DNA of 64,000 nucleotides from Lysobacter lycopersici (GCF_007556775.1 NZ_CP041742.1:2308001-2372000), one strand, 5' to 3'; counted from the stretch's first letter, positions 47,488-58,841 are shown. Made by a program: numbers and translations. The notes: generated from the letters alone by a model not told the origin.

Positions 47488-48805
47488 GGAACACCGCCCA
47501 TGCCGGCGTGCGCAGCACGTTGCCGAAACCGTCGATGCGCAGCGTGCCGGTCGCGCCCGGCAATTCCGCGCCGTTGGCGGTGGCGAGGTATTCGAGCCAG
47601 GCGCAGGCGCGCCAGGCGTCGTAGCCGAACGCGAACAGCTTCGCCGCCGCGCCGCGCGCGGTCGGCAGGTTCGCTGCGACCATCGATGCCGGCGGCAGGC
47701 CCGGTGCGCCGCTCACGCCCCAGGCTTCGGTCGGATAGCGGATGCCGTCGAGCGCGGAATCACCCGCGTCTTTGCCGGTGCCGGAGACGATCTGCGAAGT
47801 TGCAGTCTTCGGCAGCATCGCCATGCCCGCCAGCGCGAGCTTCGGCATCACCGCGCGCGCGCTGCTGCCCTTGAGCGCGATGAACACCGCATCGACGCCG
47901 CCGGGCTTGGCGGCGAACGCGGCGAAATCGGGCGTCGCCTCGTTCGCGGTGCCGGCGATGCTGCCGCCGCGCGCGGCGAAGCTCTCGCGAAACGCATCCG
48001 CGGCGCGTCGTTGCACGTCTTCGCCGCCGGCAATGACGAGCACGTGGCGCGCGCCGCTGTCGTAGAGGCTGTCGGCAGCGGACGCGCCTTCGTCCTCGGG
48101 CGAAAGCGAGAAGCTCGCGTTGCCGGCCGGCGGCCGCGATTCGCCGCGGTTCAGCGCCAGCACCGGCACCGGCAGCGAGGCGCGCGAGAACAGCGTGGTC
48201 ACTTCGTCGCGACCGAGCGGGCCGACCACGAAATCGTTGCCTTCGGCCACGGCCTTGTCGTACGCGGCCTGCACACCGGCGGCGGTGTCGTAGAAGCGCA
48301 GTTCCGGGCGCCGACGCGATTCGCCGTAATACGCGGCGAGGAAACCGTCGCGCACCGGCGAGGCCGCGACCGCGAGGCTGCCGGTCAACGGCAACAGCAC
48401 CGCGAGGTGTTGTGGCGGGCGATAGCCGTCGCGGTCCGCGGGCGGACGATCGCCTGCATCGAAGCGCCAGTCGCCGCGCGCGAACGGATGCGGCAGCGGT
48501 AGGCCACGCGCGATCAACGCCCGGCCGAGGAAGTTGTACAGCGGTTCCTCGGCCGGCGTGGCCGCGGCTTCCTTGGCCAGCGCGGCATCGTCCAGCGTCG
48601 CCAGCAAGCGCGAAATCGCGTCGGCATTGTCGCGCCGCGCCTGGCCGGCGAGGGTGGCGTCCTGCGCCGCTCGCTGCGCGGCTTCGGCCATGGCAGGGCT
48701 GCGCACGTGTTTCGCCGGTCCCGAGACCTGCACGCTGGCGCAACCGGCGGCGAACAGCGCCAGCAGCATCGCCAGGAACATCCTTGTGAAAAGCGTCCGT
48801 TTCAT
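47465..48805 (-). CDS. lpoA: Penicillin-binding protein activator LpoA, short form
   Basis: A 446-residue outer-membrane lipoprotein that activates PBP1a. Lipobox in LFAAGC (C22). The C-terminal periplasmic-binding-like domain (about 130-440) starts at [20 protein letters not shown] and includes [20 protein letters not shown] and [20 protein letters not shown]. The N-terminal helical/TPR domain, about 220 or more residues in E. coli LpoA, is reduced here to about 100 residues. The divergent rsmI and downstream yraN confirm the identity. Confidence 0.88.
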   Translation of the reverse strand: MKRTLFTRMFLAMLLALFAAGCASVQVSGPAKHVRSPAMAEAAQRAAQDATLAGQARRDNADAISRLLATLDDAALAKEAAATPAEEPLYNFLGRALIARGLPLPHPFARGDWRFDAGDRPPADRDGYRPPQHLAVLLPLTGSLAVAASPVRDGFLAAYYGESRRRPELRFYDTAAGVQAAYDKAVAEGNDFVVGPLGRDEVTTLFSRASLPVPVLALNRGESRPPAGNASFSLSPEDEGASAADSLYDSGARHVLVIAGGEDVQRRAADAFRESFAARGGSIAGTANEATPDFAAFAAKPGGVDAVFIALKGSSARAVMPKLALAGMAMLPKTATSQIVSGTGKDAGDSALDGIRYPTEAWGVSGAPGLPPASMVAANLPTARGAAAKLFAFGYDAWRACAWLEYLATANGAELPGATGTLRIDGFGNVLRTPAWAVFHAGANND

Positions 48806-48835
48806 GCGTCCACCAAGCCTCGAGTCCCGACCGGT

Positions 48836-48845
48836 TAGGATTCTA
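48836..48845. promoter_or_regulatory. Overlapping divergent -10 boxes for rsmI and lpoA
   Basis: TTAGGATTCTAA contains TAGGAT on the plus strand (48836-48841, 29 bases before the rsmI ATG) and TAGAAT on the minus strand (48840-48845, about 35 bases before the lpoA ATG). Confidence 0.45.
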
Positions 48846-48870
48846 ACGCCCCCACGATTCCACGGAACCC

Positions 48871-49716
48871 ATGCCCGGCGCAGGCACCCTGCACGTCGTC
48901 GCGACCCCGATCGGCAACCTCGGCGACCTGTCGCCGAGGGCGCTGGAGGTGCTGCGCGCGGTCGATGCCATCTGCGCCGAGGACACCCGGCATACCCGGC
49001 GCCTGCTCGCGCATTTCGGCATCGAGCGCCCGTTGCTCGCGGTGCACGAGCACAACGAAGGCGACATTGCCTCGAAACTGGTCGCGCGCCTGCTCGCCGG
49101 CGAATCGCTGGCGCTGGTCTCGGACGCGGGCACGCCGCTGGTCAGCGATCCGGGGTTCCGCTTCGTCCGCGCTGCGCGCGAAGCGGGCATCAAGGTCAGT
49201 CCGGTGCCGGGCCCGTGTGCGTTCGTCGCTGCGCTCTCGGTGGCCGGACTCGCCAGCGATCGGTTCGTGTTCGAAGGCTTTCTTCCGGCGAAAGCATCCG
49301 CACGCCGCGAACGCCTCGCATCGCTCGCGGGCGAATCGCGCACGCTGGTGTTCTACGAATCCTCGCATCGCATCGAGGAGGCGCTGGCCGATTGCGTCGC
49401 CGCGTTCGGAAGCGAACGCCCGGGCGTGCTCGCGCGCGAGCTGACAAAATTGTTCGAAACCGTGCTCGACGGAACGCTCGGCGAAATCCGGTCCGCGGTC
49501 GAAGCCGACGAAAACCAGCGCAAGGGCGAATTCGTGCTGCTGGTGCAGGGCGCGGGCGAGGACGAAGACGCGAAGGTCGCCGAAGGCCGGCGCCTGTACG
49601 CGAGGCTTTGCGAATACCTGAAGCCCTCGCAGGCGGCCAAGCTCGCCGCGGAACTGTCCGGCGCGCCGCGGAAGGCGCTGTATGGCGGGGATGTGCAGGA
49701 TCAGCCCCCTGAGTGA
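48871..49716 (+). CDS. rsmI: 16S rRNA (cytidine-1402-2'-O)-methyltransferase
   Basis: A 281-residue SAM-dependent enzyme of the tetrapyrrole-methylase fold that 2'-O-methylates C1402 in the ribosomal decoding centre. Signature parts: LHVVATPIGNLGDLSPRALE (about 7-26), CAEDTRHTRRLLAHFGI, LVSDAGTPLVSDPGFRFVRA (about 87-106), PVPGPCAFVAALSVAGL and VFYESSHRIEEAL. The length matches the family. It is followed directly by the rnpB promoter. Confidence 0.96.
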   Translation: MPGAGTLHVVATPIGNLGDLSPRALEVLRAVDAICAEDTRHTRRLLAHFGIERPLLAVHEHNEGDIASKLVARLLAGESLALVSDAGTPLVSDPGFRFVRAAREAGIKVSPVPGPCAFVAALSVAGLASDRFVFEGFLPAKASARRERLASLAGESRTLVFYESSHRIEEALADCVAAFGSERPGVLARELTKLFETVLDGTLGEIRSAVEADENQRKGEFVLLVQGAGEDEDAKVAEGRRLYARLCEYLKPSQAAKLAAELSGAPRKALYGGDVQDQPPE

Positions 49717-49735
49717 GGGGCAATTCGCGAAGCGG

Positions 49736-49741
49736 TAGAAT
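49736..49741 (+). promoter_or_regulatory. -10 box of rnpB promoter
   Basis: TAGAAT with predicted start at about 49748, exactly where the P1 helix of RNase P RNA begins. The -35 is weak. Confidence 0.55.
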
Positions 49742-49747
49742 GACCGC

Positions 49748-50117
49748 GGCGGAGCCGGCCAGACAGTCGCGTCATCGGAAACGATGCCGAGGAAAGTCCG
49801 GGCTCCACAGGGCACGGTGCCAGGTAACGCCTGGGCGGCGCGAGCCGACGGAAAGTGCAACAGAAAGATACCGCCGAACGGCATCGCGAGATGCGCGTGG
49901 CAAGGGTGAAATGGTGCGGTAAGAGCGCACCGCGAGTCGGGCAACCGACCGGCACGGCAAACCCCACCGGGAGCAAGGCCAAATAGGGAAGCGATGTCGT
50001 GGCCCGCGACGCTTCCGGGTAGGCTGCTCGAGCGTATCGGCGACGGTGCGCCTAGAGGAATGACTGTCGCGGCGCGCAAGCGTCGAACAGAACCCGGCTT
50101 ATCGGCCGACTTCGCCT
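49748..50117 (+). ncRNA. rnpB: RNase P RNA, bacterial class A
   Basis: The catalytic RNA that trims tRNA 5' leaders. P1 pairs 49748-49760 with 50104-50116. Conserved blocks in order are GAGGAAAGTCCGGGCTCC (CR-I, 49790-49807), GGTGCCAGGTAACGCCTGGG, AAGGGTGAAATGGTGCGGTA with AGAGCGCACCGC, GGAGCAAGGCCAAATAGGG, GAGGAATGACTGTC and ACAGAACCCGGCTTATCG near the 3' end. The layout matches the E. coli-type molecule of about 370 nt. The rsmI-rnpB-mraZ neighbourhood is usual in gammaproteobacteria. Confidence 0.97.
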
Positions 50118-50131
50118 TTCTTTCCTTCGTG

Positions 50132-50160
50132 CCTCCCCCGATGCGCCGCATCGGGGGAGG
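50132..50160. terminator. Perfect 13-bp hairpin downstream of rnpB
   Basis: CCTCCCCCGATGC, loop GCC, GCATCGGGGGAGG. It lies 15 bases after rnpB and 23 bases beyond the stop of the convergent NRDE gene. There is no long T-tract, but position favours a bidirectional terminator. Confidence 0.65.
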
Positions 50161-50182
50161 TTGCGGAGTCCATCGCGAACGA

Positions 50183-50941
50183 TCAATCGTCGTTGCGCAA
50201 CAACGTCTCGCCTTCGAACACGCCATTCGGCCCGAACCGGCGTTCGTGGATGAAGCCGCGATCGTCGCGATCCACCGCGATGATCGTGCTTGCGCGCGTG
50301 CCGTAGGTTTCGCCGCGGATGAAGGCAGGCGACAACCTGCGTTCCAGTTCGATGCCGACGCGTGTGTCTGGCAATTCGTCGTCGGGCGCGATGCGTTCGT
50401 CGCCCATTGCATCCCACAACGATTGCAGGTCGTCATCGCCTGCATCGATCCACGTTCGCAATGCGGAGATCATGTGTCGCGTCTTGGGCCAGGGTGCATC
50501 GAGTCGGCCGTTCGAAATGCCGTGCACGCCTGCAGTCAGCGCTTCGCGTTGCAGCGGATGGTTGCCGAGGTGCCAGCAACCGTCGGCATCGGCGAGCACG
50601 AGATTGAACGGCGTGTATGCATCCGCGTTCGCGAACAGATCGGCAGTCGTGGCTGCGGCATCCGCCACGCCTTCGAGGAAGGCGACGGGCAGGGCGCCAC
50701 GCGATGGGCCGTCGTGCGGTTGCGCGAAGCCGTCGCGGACGTTGGTGACCACGGCGACCTGGCCGCGGCGGTCGAGCCCGACCCAGGTGCCGCCGGACTG
50801 GAGGTCGCGCCCGGCGAGCAACCCGGCATCCGGCCAGCGGGCGAGCGGGGCGGTGGGGCGCGCATGGAACTCGTCGCGGTTGCCGGCCAGCAGCAAGCGC
50901 CAGCGGGGGTGGGCGTTCCAGGCGAAGGCGACGACGCACAT
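50183..50941 (-). CDS. NRDE family protein (TANGO2-like)
   Basis: A 252-residue protein of the NRDE/TANGO2 family. It starts MCVVAFAWNAHPRWRLLLAG, then NRDEFHARPTAPLARWPD (about 21-38), which holds the name-giving NRDE. GGTWVGLDRRGQVAVVTNVR (about 53-72) and GNHPLQREALTAGVHGISNG are also typical. Cys2 after initiator Met suggests an Ntn-hydrolase-type N-terminal nucleophile, an inference. The role in bacteria is not settled. ATG 50941 leaves MCVV; an in-frame upstream ATG would mask the Cys. Confidence 0.87.
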   Translation of the reverse strand: MCVVAFAWNAHPRWRLLLAGNRDEFHARPTAPLARWPDAGLLAGRDLQSGGTWVGLDRRGQVAVVTNVRDGFAQPHDGPSRGALPVAFLEGVADAAATTADLFANADAYTPFNLVLADADGCWHLGNHPLQREALTAGVHGISNGRLDAPWPKTRHMISALRTWIDAGDDDLQSLWDAMGDERIAPDDELPDTRVGIELERRLSPAFIRGETYGTRASTIIAVDRDDRGFIHERRFGPNGVFEGETLLRNDD

Positions 50942-51156
50942 GCCCCATTGTCTGCCCATCGTTCCGTTCCGCATTCATTTTTTTGCATCGCAACATGGCC
51001 GGATGGGGCCGAAACCGGTGCCGCCCGGATTGGCACGAAGAAGGTCGAATCTTAAAATTTGAGACGAAACAGGGGCTTGTGGATAAAGCTTGAACAAGTC
51101 TCTCAAGTGTTCTGCAAGTCATTGACGCGCCAAGTGAAATTCCCTGAAAGGATTTG

Positions 51157-51185
51157 TTGACAAGCCCCGGAACGGTGCCTAAGGT
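51157..51185 (+). promoter_or_regulatory. Promoter of the mraZ/dcw operon
   Basis: Consensus TTGACA -35 (51157-51162), a 17-bp spacer and a TAAGGT -10 (51180-51185). The TSS is expected at about 51192, immediately before the MraZ boxes, giving a leader of about 80 nt. Confidence 0.75.
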
Positions 51186-51193
51186 GGCGACTA

Positions 51194-51223
51194 GTGGGAA
51201 ATCCGGGGAATCCGTGGTTTCCG
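51194..51223 (+). promoter_or_regulatory. MraZ operator: three 10-bp direct repeats
   Basis: GTGGGAAATC, CGGGGAATCC and GTGGTTTCCG follow each other without gaps, giving (T/G)GG-type boxes at exact 10-bp spacing as in known MraZ sites. They begin at about +2 of the predicted start, so MraZ binding would repress its own operon. Confidence 0.8.
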
Positions 51224-51270
51224 TGACCTGAAAAGGGTCGTCTCACGACGGCCATGGACGGATCGGGACG

Positions 51271-51714
51271 ATGTTCCAGGGCGAGACCGCCATCACCATC
51301 GACGACAAGGGCCGGCTGGCGATCCCGACCGCGTTCCGCGACGCCGTGGCCAAGGCCGGGAACCAGCTCGTCCTGACCTACAACCCGTTCGAATCCGGCT
51401 GCCTGTACCTGTATCCGCAGCCGGTCTGGGAAAAGGTCCGCGACCAGGTCAACGCGCTGCCGCGCACGCGCAGTGTCAACCGCCAGTTGCAGTTGAAGCT
51501 GGTCGGCGCCGCGTGCTTCGTCGAACCCGACGGCAGCGGCCGCGTTTCGATCCCGGCGTCGCAACGCAGCGCGTGCGGGCTGGAGAAGCGCGCGGTGTTG
51601 CTCGGCATGGGCGACAAGTTCGAGTTGTGGAGCGAGCAGGCCCACCACGCACAGATCCGGCAGACGCTGGGCGATGCCGACCTGGGCGAGGACCTGAACG
51701 GATTGCAGTTGTGA
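51271..51714 (+). CDS. mraZ: Transcriptional regulator MraZ
   Basis: A 147-residue DNA-binding protein made of two AbrB/SpoVT-like modules, each with the DxxxR signature: [16 protein letters not shown] (about 9-24) and [16 protein letters not shown] (about 85-100). It forms a ring and represses its own operon through the upstream repeats. Start [14 protein letters not shown] is the family start. Its stop overlaps the rsmH GTG. Confidence 0.96.
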   Translation: MFQGETAITIDDKGRLAIPTAFRDAVAKAGNQLVLTYNPFESGCLYLYPQPVWEKVRDQVNALPRTRSVNRQLQLKLVGAACFVEPDGSGRVSIPASQRSACGLEKRAVLLGMGDKFELWSEQAHHAQIRQTLGDADLGEDLNGLQL

Positions 51715-52691
51715 GCGCGGGTGGCGCGGGCCCAGTGCCTGCCCACCCGTCGACGCAGGCGAGCGGTGCGCACGTACCGGTGTTGTTCGCGCAGGTCATG
51801 GAGGGCCTGGCGGTGAAAGCGGATGGGACTTACCTCGATGGCACGTTCGGACGCGGCGGGCATGCGCGGGGCGTGCTGCAACGCTTGGGGCCGGGAGGCC
51901 GGTTGCTGCTGATGGACAAGGATCCCGAGGCGATCGCCGTGGCCGGCCGCGAGTTCGGCGGCGATGCGCGCGTCGCGATCCATCGTGGCAGCTTCGCCGA
52001 CCTTGCGCGCTGGAGCGCGACCGACGCGGGCCTCGACGGCGTGCTGCTCGACCTCGGCGTTTCGTCCCCGCAGCTCGACGTGGCCGAACGCGGCTTCAGC
52101 TTCGGCAAGGACGGCCCGCTGGACATGCGCATGGATCCGGAGTCCGGCGAAAGCGCGGCCGAATGGCTGGCGCGTGCGTCCGACAAGGACATCGCCGACG
52201 TGCTCTGGACCTACGGCGAGGAGCGCCAATCGCGGCGCATCGCCCGGACGATCGTCGCGCGTCGCGTCGAAACGCCCTTGCTGCGCACCGCGCAACTCGC
52301 CGACCTCATCGCTTCGGTGATGCCGCGCGGCGGCGACAAGATTCATCCGGCCACGCGTTCGTTCCAGGCGATCCGCATCTTCATCAACCGCGAGCTTGCC
52401 GACCTCGAAGCCGGGCTGGAAGCCGCGCACGCAAGGCTCAAGGCCGGCGGGCGGCTGGCGGTGATCAGCTTCCATTCGCTGGAAGACCGCATCGTCAAGC
52501 AGTTCATGGCCAGGCATGCGAAGGCGCCGCCGGCGAACCGGCGGATGCCGGTGGAAATCGCCTTCGTCCCGACCCTGCGCATGGTCGATGGCGCGCAACG
52601 CGCGGACGAAGCCGAAACCGCGACGAATCCGCGCGCGCGCAGCGCGGTGTTGCGCATCGCCGAACGCCTGCCGGCGGAGATCGCCGCATGA
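51711..52691 (+). CDS. rsmH: 16S rRNA (cytosine-1402-N4)-methyltransferase
   Basis: A 326-residue MraW enzyme that N4-methylates C1402, the same nucleotide that RsmI modifies. Motifs: [20 protein letters not shown] (about 21-40), [16 protein letters not shown], then [15 protein letters not shown] (about 110-124), GPLDMRMD and [16 protein letters not shown]. The GTG start overlaps the mraZ stop (GTGA), and the leading 18 residues are rich in Ala/Gly/Ser/Pro. Next gene ftsL overlaps by four bases. Confidence 0.95.
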   Translation: MSAGGAGPVPAHPSTQASGAHVPVLFAQVMEGLAVKADGTYLDGTFGRGGHARGVLQRLGPGGRLLLMDKDPEAIAVAGREFGGDARVAIHRGSFADLARWSATDAGLDGVLLDLGVSSPQLDVAERGFSFGKDGPLDMRMDPESGESAAEWLARASDKDIADVLWTYGEERQSRRIARTIVARRVETPLLRTAQLADLIASVMPRGGDKIHPATRSFQAIRIFINRELADLEAGLEAAHARLKAGGRLAVISFHSLEDRIVKQFMARHAKAPPANRRMPVEIAFVPTLRMVDGAQRADEAETATNPRARSAVLRIAERLPAEIAA

Positions 52692-52957
52692 ACGCGGGCC
52701 ATGCCCTGCTCGCGGTGTTGTTGGCGGCGAACGTCGCGAGCGCGATCGGCGTGGTCTACGCGCGCCACGAGCATCGCCAACTGTTCGTCGCGCTCGACCG
52801 GGAGACCCACGACCGCGACGAATTGAACATCGATTTCGGCCGCTTGCAGCTGGAGCAGGCGACCTGGGCGGAAAGCAACCGCGTCGACCAGATCGCGCGC
52901 ACGAAACTCGGGATGAAGTTCCCAGAGGGCGCGGAGATCGAGGTGGTGCGCCCATGA
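52688..52957 (+). CDS. ftsL: Cell division protein FtsL
   Basis: An 89-residue bitopic divisome protein. An N-terminal membrane helix (about 4-23, [20 protein letters not shown]) is followed by a periplasmic coiled coil (about 25-70, [20 protein letters not shown]-type heptads) that pairs with FtsB. It ends [20 protein letters not shown]. The position between rsmH and ftsI and the length fit FtsL. Confidence 0.92.
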   Translation: MNAGHALLAVLLAANVASAIGVVYARHEHRQLFVALDRETHDRDELNIDFGRLQLEQATWAESNRVDQIARTKLGMKFPEGAEIEVVRP

Positions 52958-54830
52958 ACATGTTCCCGAAGAATATCTTCGCCAGGCGCCAGCAAAAGCA
53001 GAATCCCGCGCGCACGGCGACCCCGGTGCGCCCGCGCCCGCAGCGCGGGGCCTTCAACCTCCGTGGCCGGCTCGCGCTGGTCTGCGGCGGGCTCGGCCTG
53101 TGTTCGCTGGCGCTGATCGGGCGCGCGGTCGACCTGCAACTGGTCGACAACGAGTTCTACCGCAAGCAGGGCGACGAGCGTTTCCTGCGCGAACTCGAGA
53201 TCCCGACCACGCGCGGCATGATCACCGACCGCAACGGCGAGCCGCTTGCGGTGTCGACGCCGGTCGAATCGATCTGGGCGAACCCGCAGGAACTGTCGCG
53301 CAATCCCGACCGCCTGCCGGAACTCGCGCGCGCGCTCGGCGTGCCGGCCGACTACCTGACGCGCAAGGTCCTGCAGCGTTCGGACAAGGAATTCATGTGG
53401 CTGCAGCGGCGCATGAACCCGGCGGTGGCCAAGCGCATCCTCGCGCTCGACGTCCCCGGCGTGTTCTCGCAGCGCGAATTCCGGCGCTTCTACCCGCAAG
53501 GCGATGCGCTGGCGCACGTGCTCGGCTTCACCAACATCGACGACGAAGGCCAGGAGGGCGTGGAGCTGGCGTTCGACGACTGGCTGCGCGGCAAGCCCGG
53601 CCTGGAGAAGGTGATCCGCGACCGCCGCGGGCGCATCGTCGAGAACGTGGACCTGGTGCAGCCGGCGACGCCGGGCAAGGACCTGACCCTCAGCATCGAC
53701 CGGCGCATCCAGTACCTCACCTATCGCGAACTCAAGCGACAACTGCTGGAAAGCGGCGCGAGCAGCGGTTCTGCGGTGGTGCTCGACATCGCCACCGGCG
53801 AAGTGCTGGCGATGGCGAACGTGCCCTCGTTCAACCCGAACGCGGTGGAAACCGGCAACCGCGACGCGCACCGCAACCGCGCGGTGACCGACACGTTCGA
53901 GCCGGGTTCGACCGCGAAGCCGCTGACCGTGGCCGCGGCGCTGGAAGCGAACGTGATCACCCCGCACACGCTGTTCAACACCAGCCCGGGCTGGATTCCG
54001 AACGGCAAATACCGCACCACCGACACCCACAACTACGGCACGCTCGACACCACCGGCGTGATCCGCAAGAGCTCGAACGTGGGCGCGTCGCTGATCGCGC
54101 GGCGCCTGAGCGACCAGCAGTTCTACGACTTCTTCCACAAGATGGGTTACGGCACGAGCACGCACAGCGGGTTCCCGGGGGAGTCGCCGGGTTCGCTCCC
54201 CGTGCCGGCGCGCTGGAGCGGAACCAGCAAGCAGACCATGTCGTACGGCTACGGGCTCTCCGTCACGCCGCTGCAGGTCGCGCGTGCGTACGCGGCCATC
54301 GCCAATGGCGGGCGCGCGATCGAGCCGACCTTCGTCAAGGGGGAACGCAACGAGCCGAAGCAACTCCTCGACCCGAAGATCGCGGGCGAGGTGATGAAGA
54401 TGATGCAGACGGTGACCGAGCCAGGCGGCACCGCCACCCAGGCCGCGATCCTCGGTTACCACGTCGCCGGCAAGACCGGTACCTCGCGCATCGCCGGGCC
54501 CGGGGGATATACGCGCAAGTACACGTCGTTCTTCGCCGGCGTGGTGCCGGTGGACAATCCGCGCTTCGCGATGGCGGTGGTGATCTACGACCCGACCCGG
54601 GGTTCGTACTACGGCGGCCTGGTCGCGGGCCCGGTCTTCCACAACGTGATGGAAGGCGCGCTGCGGTTGATGGACGTGCCGCCGGACGACATCGATGCAT
54701 GGCTCGCCGCGCAAGCCGCGACGGAAGCGAAGGCGCGCGGCGGCAAGCCCGCGCCCACGTTCGCGAACGTCGCCACGGGCGATCGCGCGGACGGCGAGCC
54801 GAGCAACGACGATGTGCAGGCGGTGACGCC

Positions 54831-54834
<4 letters not shown>
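52954..54834 (+). CDS. ftsI: Peptidoglycan D,D-transpeptidase FtsI (PBP3)
   Basis: A 626-residue class B penicillin-binding protein for septal crosslinking. A basic cytoplasmic tail is followed by a membrane helix (about 38-60) and the pedestal domain ([20 protein letters not shown], about 85-104). The transpeptidase has the nucleophile motif STAK (319-322), SSN (373-375) and KTGT (507-510), all intact. A 60-residue Ala/Asp-rich C-terminal tail follows, longer than in E. coli. Overlaps of four bases link it to ftsL and murE. Confidence 0.96.
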
Positions 54835-56311
<1,477 letters not shown>

Positions 56312-56315
<4 letters not shown>

Positions 56316-57769
56316 AGCCGGTCCGGCTCGCGCAGGTCGCGCAGTGGTGCGGCGGACGCCTGCACGGCGACGACGCCGAAATCGACGCGGTGTCGACCGA
56401 CACCCGCACGCTCGCCGCCGAGGGCCGCCGCGTGCTGTTCGTCGCGCTGAAAGGCGAAAACTTCGACGGTCACGATGCGTTGTCGGCATTCGTGGGAGGG
56501 GCTTCAGCCCCGACGAAATCCGAAGAGAAGCCTGTCGCGGCTGATGCTTCCGACAGCCGAATGGCTGTCCAACCCGCTCCCACAAAAGCAGTCGCTGCCG
56601 CACTCGTCTCGCGCGCGCTTGAAATCGACCTTCCGCAAATCGTCGTCGCGGATACCGAGCGCGCGCTGGGCGCATTCGCCAATGCGCTGCAGGCGCAACG
56701 CAAGACAAAAGTGCTTGCGGTCACCGGCAGCAACGGCAAGACAAGCGTGAAGTCGCTGCTGCTGGCGATCCTCGCGCACGCGGGCAATGCGTACGCGAAT
56801 CCAGGCAACCGCAACAACGAAATCGGCCTGCCGCTGGCGGTGATCGACGCGCCCGACGACGCCGATTTCGCGGTGTACGAGATGGGGGCGGGCAAGCCCG
56901 GCGATATCGCCTACCTGACAGGCATCGTTCGACCCGACGTCGCGCTGGTCAACAACATCGCGGCCGCGCACCTCGAGCGCATGGGCAGCCTGCTCGGCGT
57001 CGCCGACACCAAGGCCGCGATCTATGACGCGTTGCCGGCGGACGGCGTCGCGGTGGTCAATGCCGACGATGCGTTCGCGCCTTATTTCCTGGAACGTGCG
57101 AAAGGCCGGCGCGTTCTCCGTTTCGGTCTCGACACTAGCGCCGACGTCACCGCGCGCGGCATCGTCGCCGACGCGGAAGGGTCGCGTTTCGCCATGGCCA
57201 CGCCCGTCGGCGAAATCTCCGTGCAGCTCGCGCTCGCCGGCCGCCATAACGTGCGCAATGCCCTGGCTGCGTCGTCGATGGCGCTGGGCGCCGGCGTTTC
57301 GCTCGAAGCGATCCGCGCCGGGCTCGAGGAAGCGCGTGCCGTTGCAGGCCGCCTCGTGCGCCATCGCCTCGGCAACGGGGCGCTGCTGATCGACGACAGC
57401 TACAACGCCAATCCCGGTTCGCTCGATGCCGCCATCGACACGCTCGCGGCCGCGGGCGGCGAGGGCTGGCTGGTGCTCGGCGACATGCGCGAGCTCGGCG
57501 ATGACGCGCGCGCGTTGCACGCCGCGGCCGGCCGTCGCGCGAAAGCGGCCGGCATCGCGCGGCTGTACGCGCTCGGCGAACTGAGCGCAGCGACGGTGCA
57601 GGCATTCGGCGCGGGGGCGCGCCATTTCGATTCGCACGCAGCGCTTTCGGAAGCGCTTCGCGCCGACTTGCGCGGCGACGTGCGGATCCTGGTGAAAGGC
57701 TCGCGCGGCAGCGCGATGGACCGCGTCGTCGCGGCCCTGCTCGATGGGGGATCGAAGCATGCTGCTTGA
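56312..57769 (+). CDS. murF: UDP-MurNAc-tripeptide--D-Ala-D-Ala ligase MurF
   Basis: A 485-residue Mur ligase adding D-Ala-D-Ala. N-terminal substrate domain: [20 protein letters not shown] (about 27-46) and [11 protein letters not shown] loop TGSNGKTS (138-145), then [19 protein letters not shown] and [20 protein letters not shown]. Residues 61-92 (from VGGASAPT to QPAPTK) are encoded by an in-frame REP-like repeat in the N-terminal domain, between GHDALSAF and AVAAALVSR, a place where other MurF proteins have only a short stretch. All core motifs are intact, so activity is expected. Confidence 0.95.
56492..56584. repeat. REP-like composite repeat inserted in frame within murF
   Basis: Starts GTGGGAGGGGCTTCAGCCCC and ends CAACCCGCTCCCACA, with GTCGCGGCTGATGC and the hairpin ACAGCCGAATGGCTGT in between. 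The segments match the reverse complement of 2522-2605 in the same order. Read in the murF frame it has no stop. Its first eight codons (VGGASAPT) equal those encoded by the valS copy. Confidence 0.9.
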
Positions 57770-58841
57770 ATTGACCCGTTGGCTGGAACAGTTGCAGCGC
57801 CTGTTCGGGCTGTTCAACTACCTCACCTTCCGCGGCATCCTCAGCGCGCTCACCGCGCTCGCGCTGTCGTTGTGGTGGGGCCCGGCCATGATCCGAAAGC
57901 TGGCCGAATTCAAGGGCCAGCCGATCCGCACCGACGGCCCGCAGACGCACTTCACCAAGGCCGGCACGCCGACCATGGGCGGCGCGCTGATCTTGATGAC
58001 GGTGCTGGCCTCGGTGCTGTTGTGGGCCGACCTGCGCAACAAGTACGTGTGGGTCGTGCTCGCGGTGATGATCGGTTTCGGCGCGATCGGCTGGTACGAC
58101 GATTGGGTGAAGATCGTCAAGCGCGACCCGAACGGGATGAAGTCGCGCTGGAAGTATTTCTTCCAGTCGCTGCTCGGGCTCGCCGCGGGCATCTACCTCT
58201 ACGCCTACGCCGACGTGCCGGCGGCGACCACGTTCTACGTGCCGCTGTTCAAGTCGGTGGCGCTGCCGCTGGCCGGTATCGGTTTCGTCGCCATCGCCTA
58301 TTTCTGGATCGTCGGCTTCTCCAACGCGGTGAACCTCACCGACGGCCTCGACGGCCTCGCGATCATGCCCGCGGTGCTGGTTGCCTGCGCGCTCGGCATC
58401 TTCGCCTATGCATCGGGCCACGCCGAGTTCTCCAAGTACCTACAGATCCCGCAGGTGCCGGGCGCGGGCGAACTGGTGGTGATCTGCGCGGCCATCGCCG
58501 GCGCTGGCCTCGGCTTCCTGTGGTTCAACACCTATCCGGCGATGGTGTTCATGGGCGACATCGGCGCGCTCGCGCTGGGCGCGGTGCTCGGCACCGTCGC
58601 GGTGATCGTGCGCCAGGAACTGGTGCTGGTGATCATGGGCGGCATCTTCGTCATCGAAACGCTGTCGGTGATGATCCAGGTGGCGTCGTTCAAGCTCACC
58701 GGCAAGCGCGTGTTCCGGATGGCGCCGATCCACCACCACTTCGAACTCAAGGGCTGGCCGGAGCCGCGCGTGATCGTGCGCTTCTGGATCATCAGCGTCG
58801 TGCTCGTCCTCGTCGGCCTCGCCACGCTGAAGGTGCGCTGA
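57759..58841 (+). CDS. mraY: Phospho-MurNAc-pentapeptide transferase MraY
   Basis: A 360-residue polytopic enzyme that forms lipid I. Typical motifs: [20 protein letters not shown] then TMGG (about 50-75), [10 protein letters not shown] (about 110-119), [20 protein letters not shown] (about 188-207, catalytic Asp) and [20 protein letters not shown] (about 323-342). About ten membrane helices. ATG 57759 has GGGGG eight bases upstream and gives exactly the family length; an ATG five codons earlier is possible. It overlaps the murF end by 11 bases. Confidence 0.96.
   Translation: MLLELTRWLEQLQRLFGLFNYLTFRGILSALTALALSLWWGPAMIRKLAEFKGQPIRTDGPQTHFTKAGTPTMGGALILMTVLASVLLWADLRNKYVWVVLAVMIGFGAIGWYDDWVKIVKRDPNGMKSRWKYFFQSLLGLAAGIYLYAYADVPAATTFYVPLFKSVALPLAGIGFVAIAYFWIVGFSNAVNLTDGLDGLAIMPAVLVACALGIFAYASGHAEFSKYLQIPQVPGAGELVVICAAIAGAGLGFLWFNTYPAMVFMGDIGALALGAVLGTVAVIVRQELVLVIMGGIFVIETLSVMIQVASFKLTGKRVFRMAPIHHHFELKGWPEPRVIVRFWIISVVLVLVGLATLKVR

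Larger units (their letters stand above)
50942..51270. other. Intergenic promoter region ahead of the division cluster
   Basis: A 329-bp gap between the NRDE gene (minus) and mraZ (plus), clearly more AT-rich than the genes. It contains the mra promoter (51157-51185) and the MraZ boxes (51194-51223). Upstream AT-rich tracts (TTTTTTT near 50978, CTTAAAATTTGAG near 51052) may hold further promoters, but none was convincing. No ORF with coding character was seen. Confidence 0.7.

Noticed and set aside
53100-54830. Extended murE frame starting within ftsI.
   Set aside because: The upstream part is an out-of-frame reading of ftsI, rich in Arg and Ala; [11 protein letters not shown] at 54831 with an ATGA overlap is the expected start.
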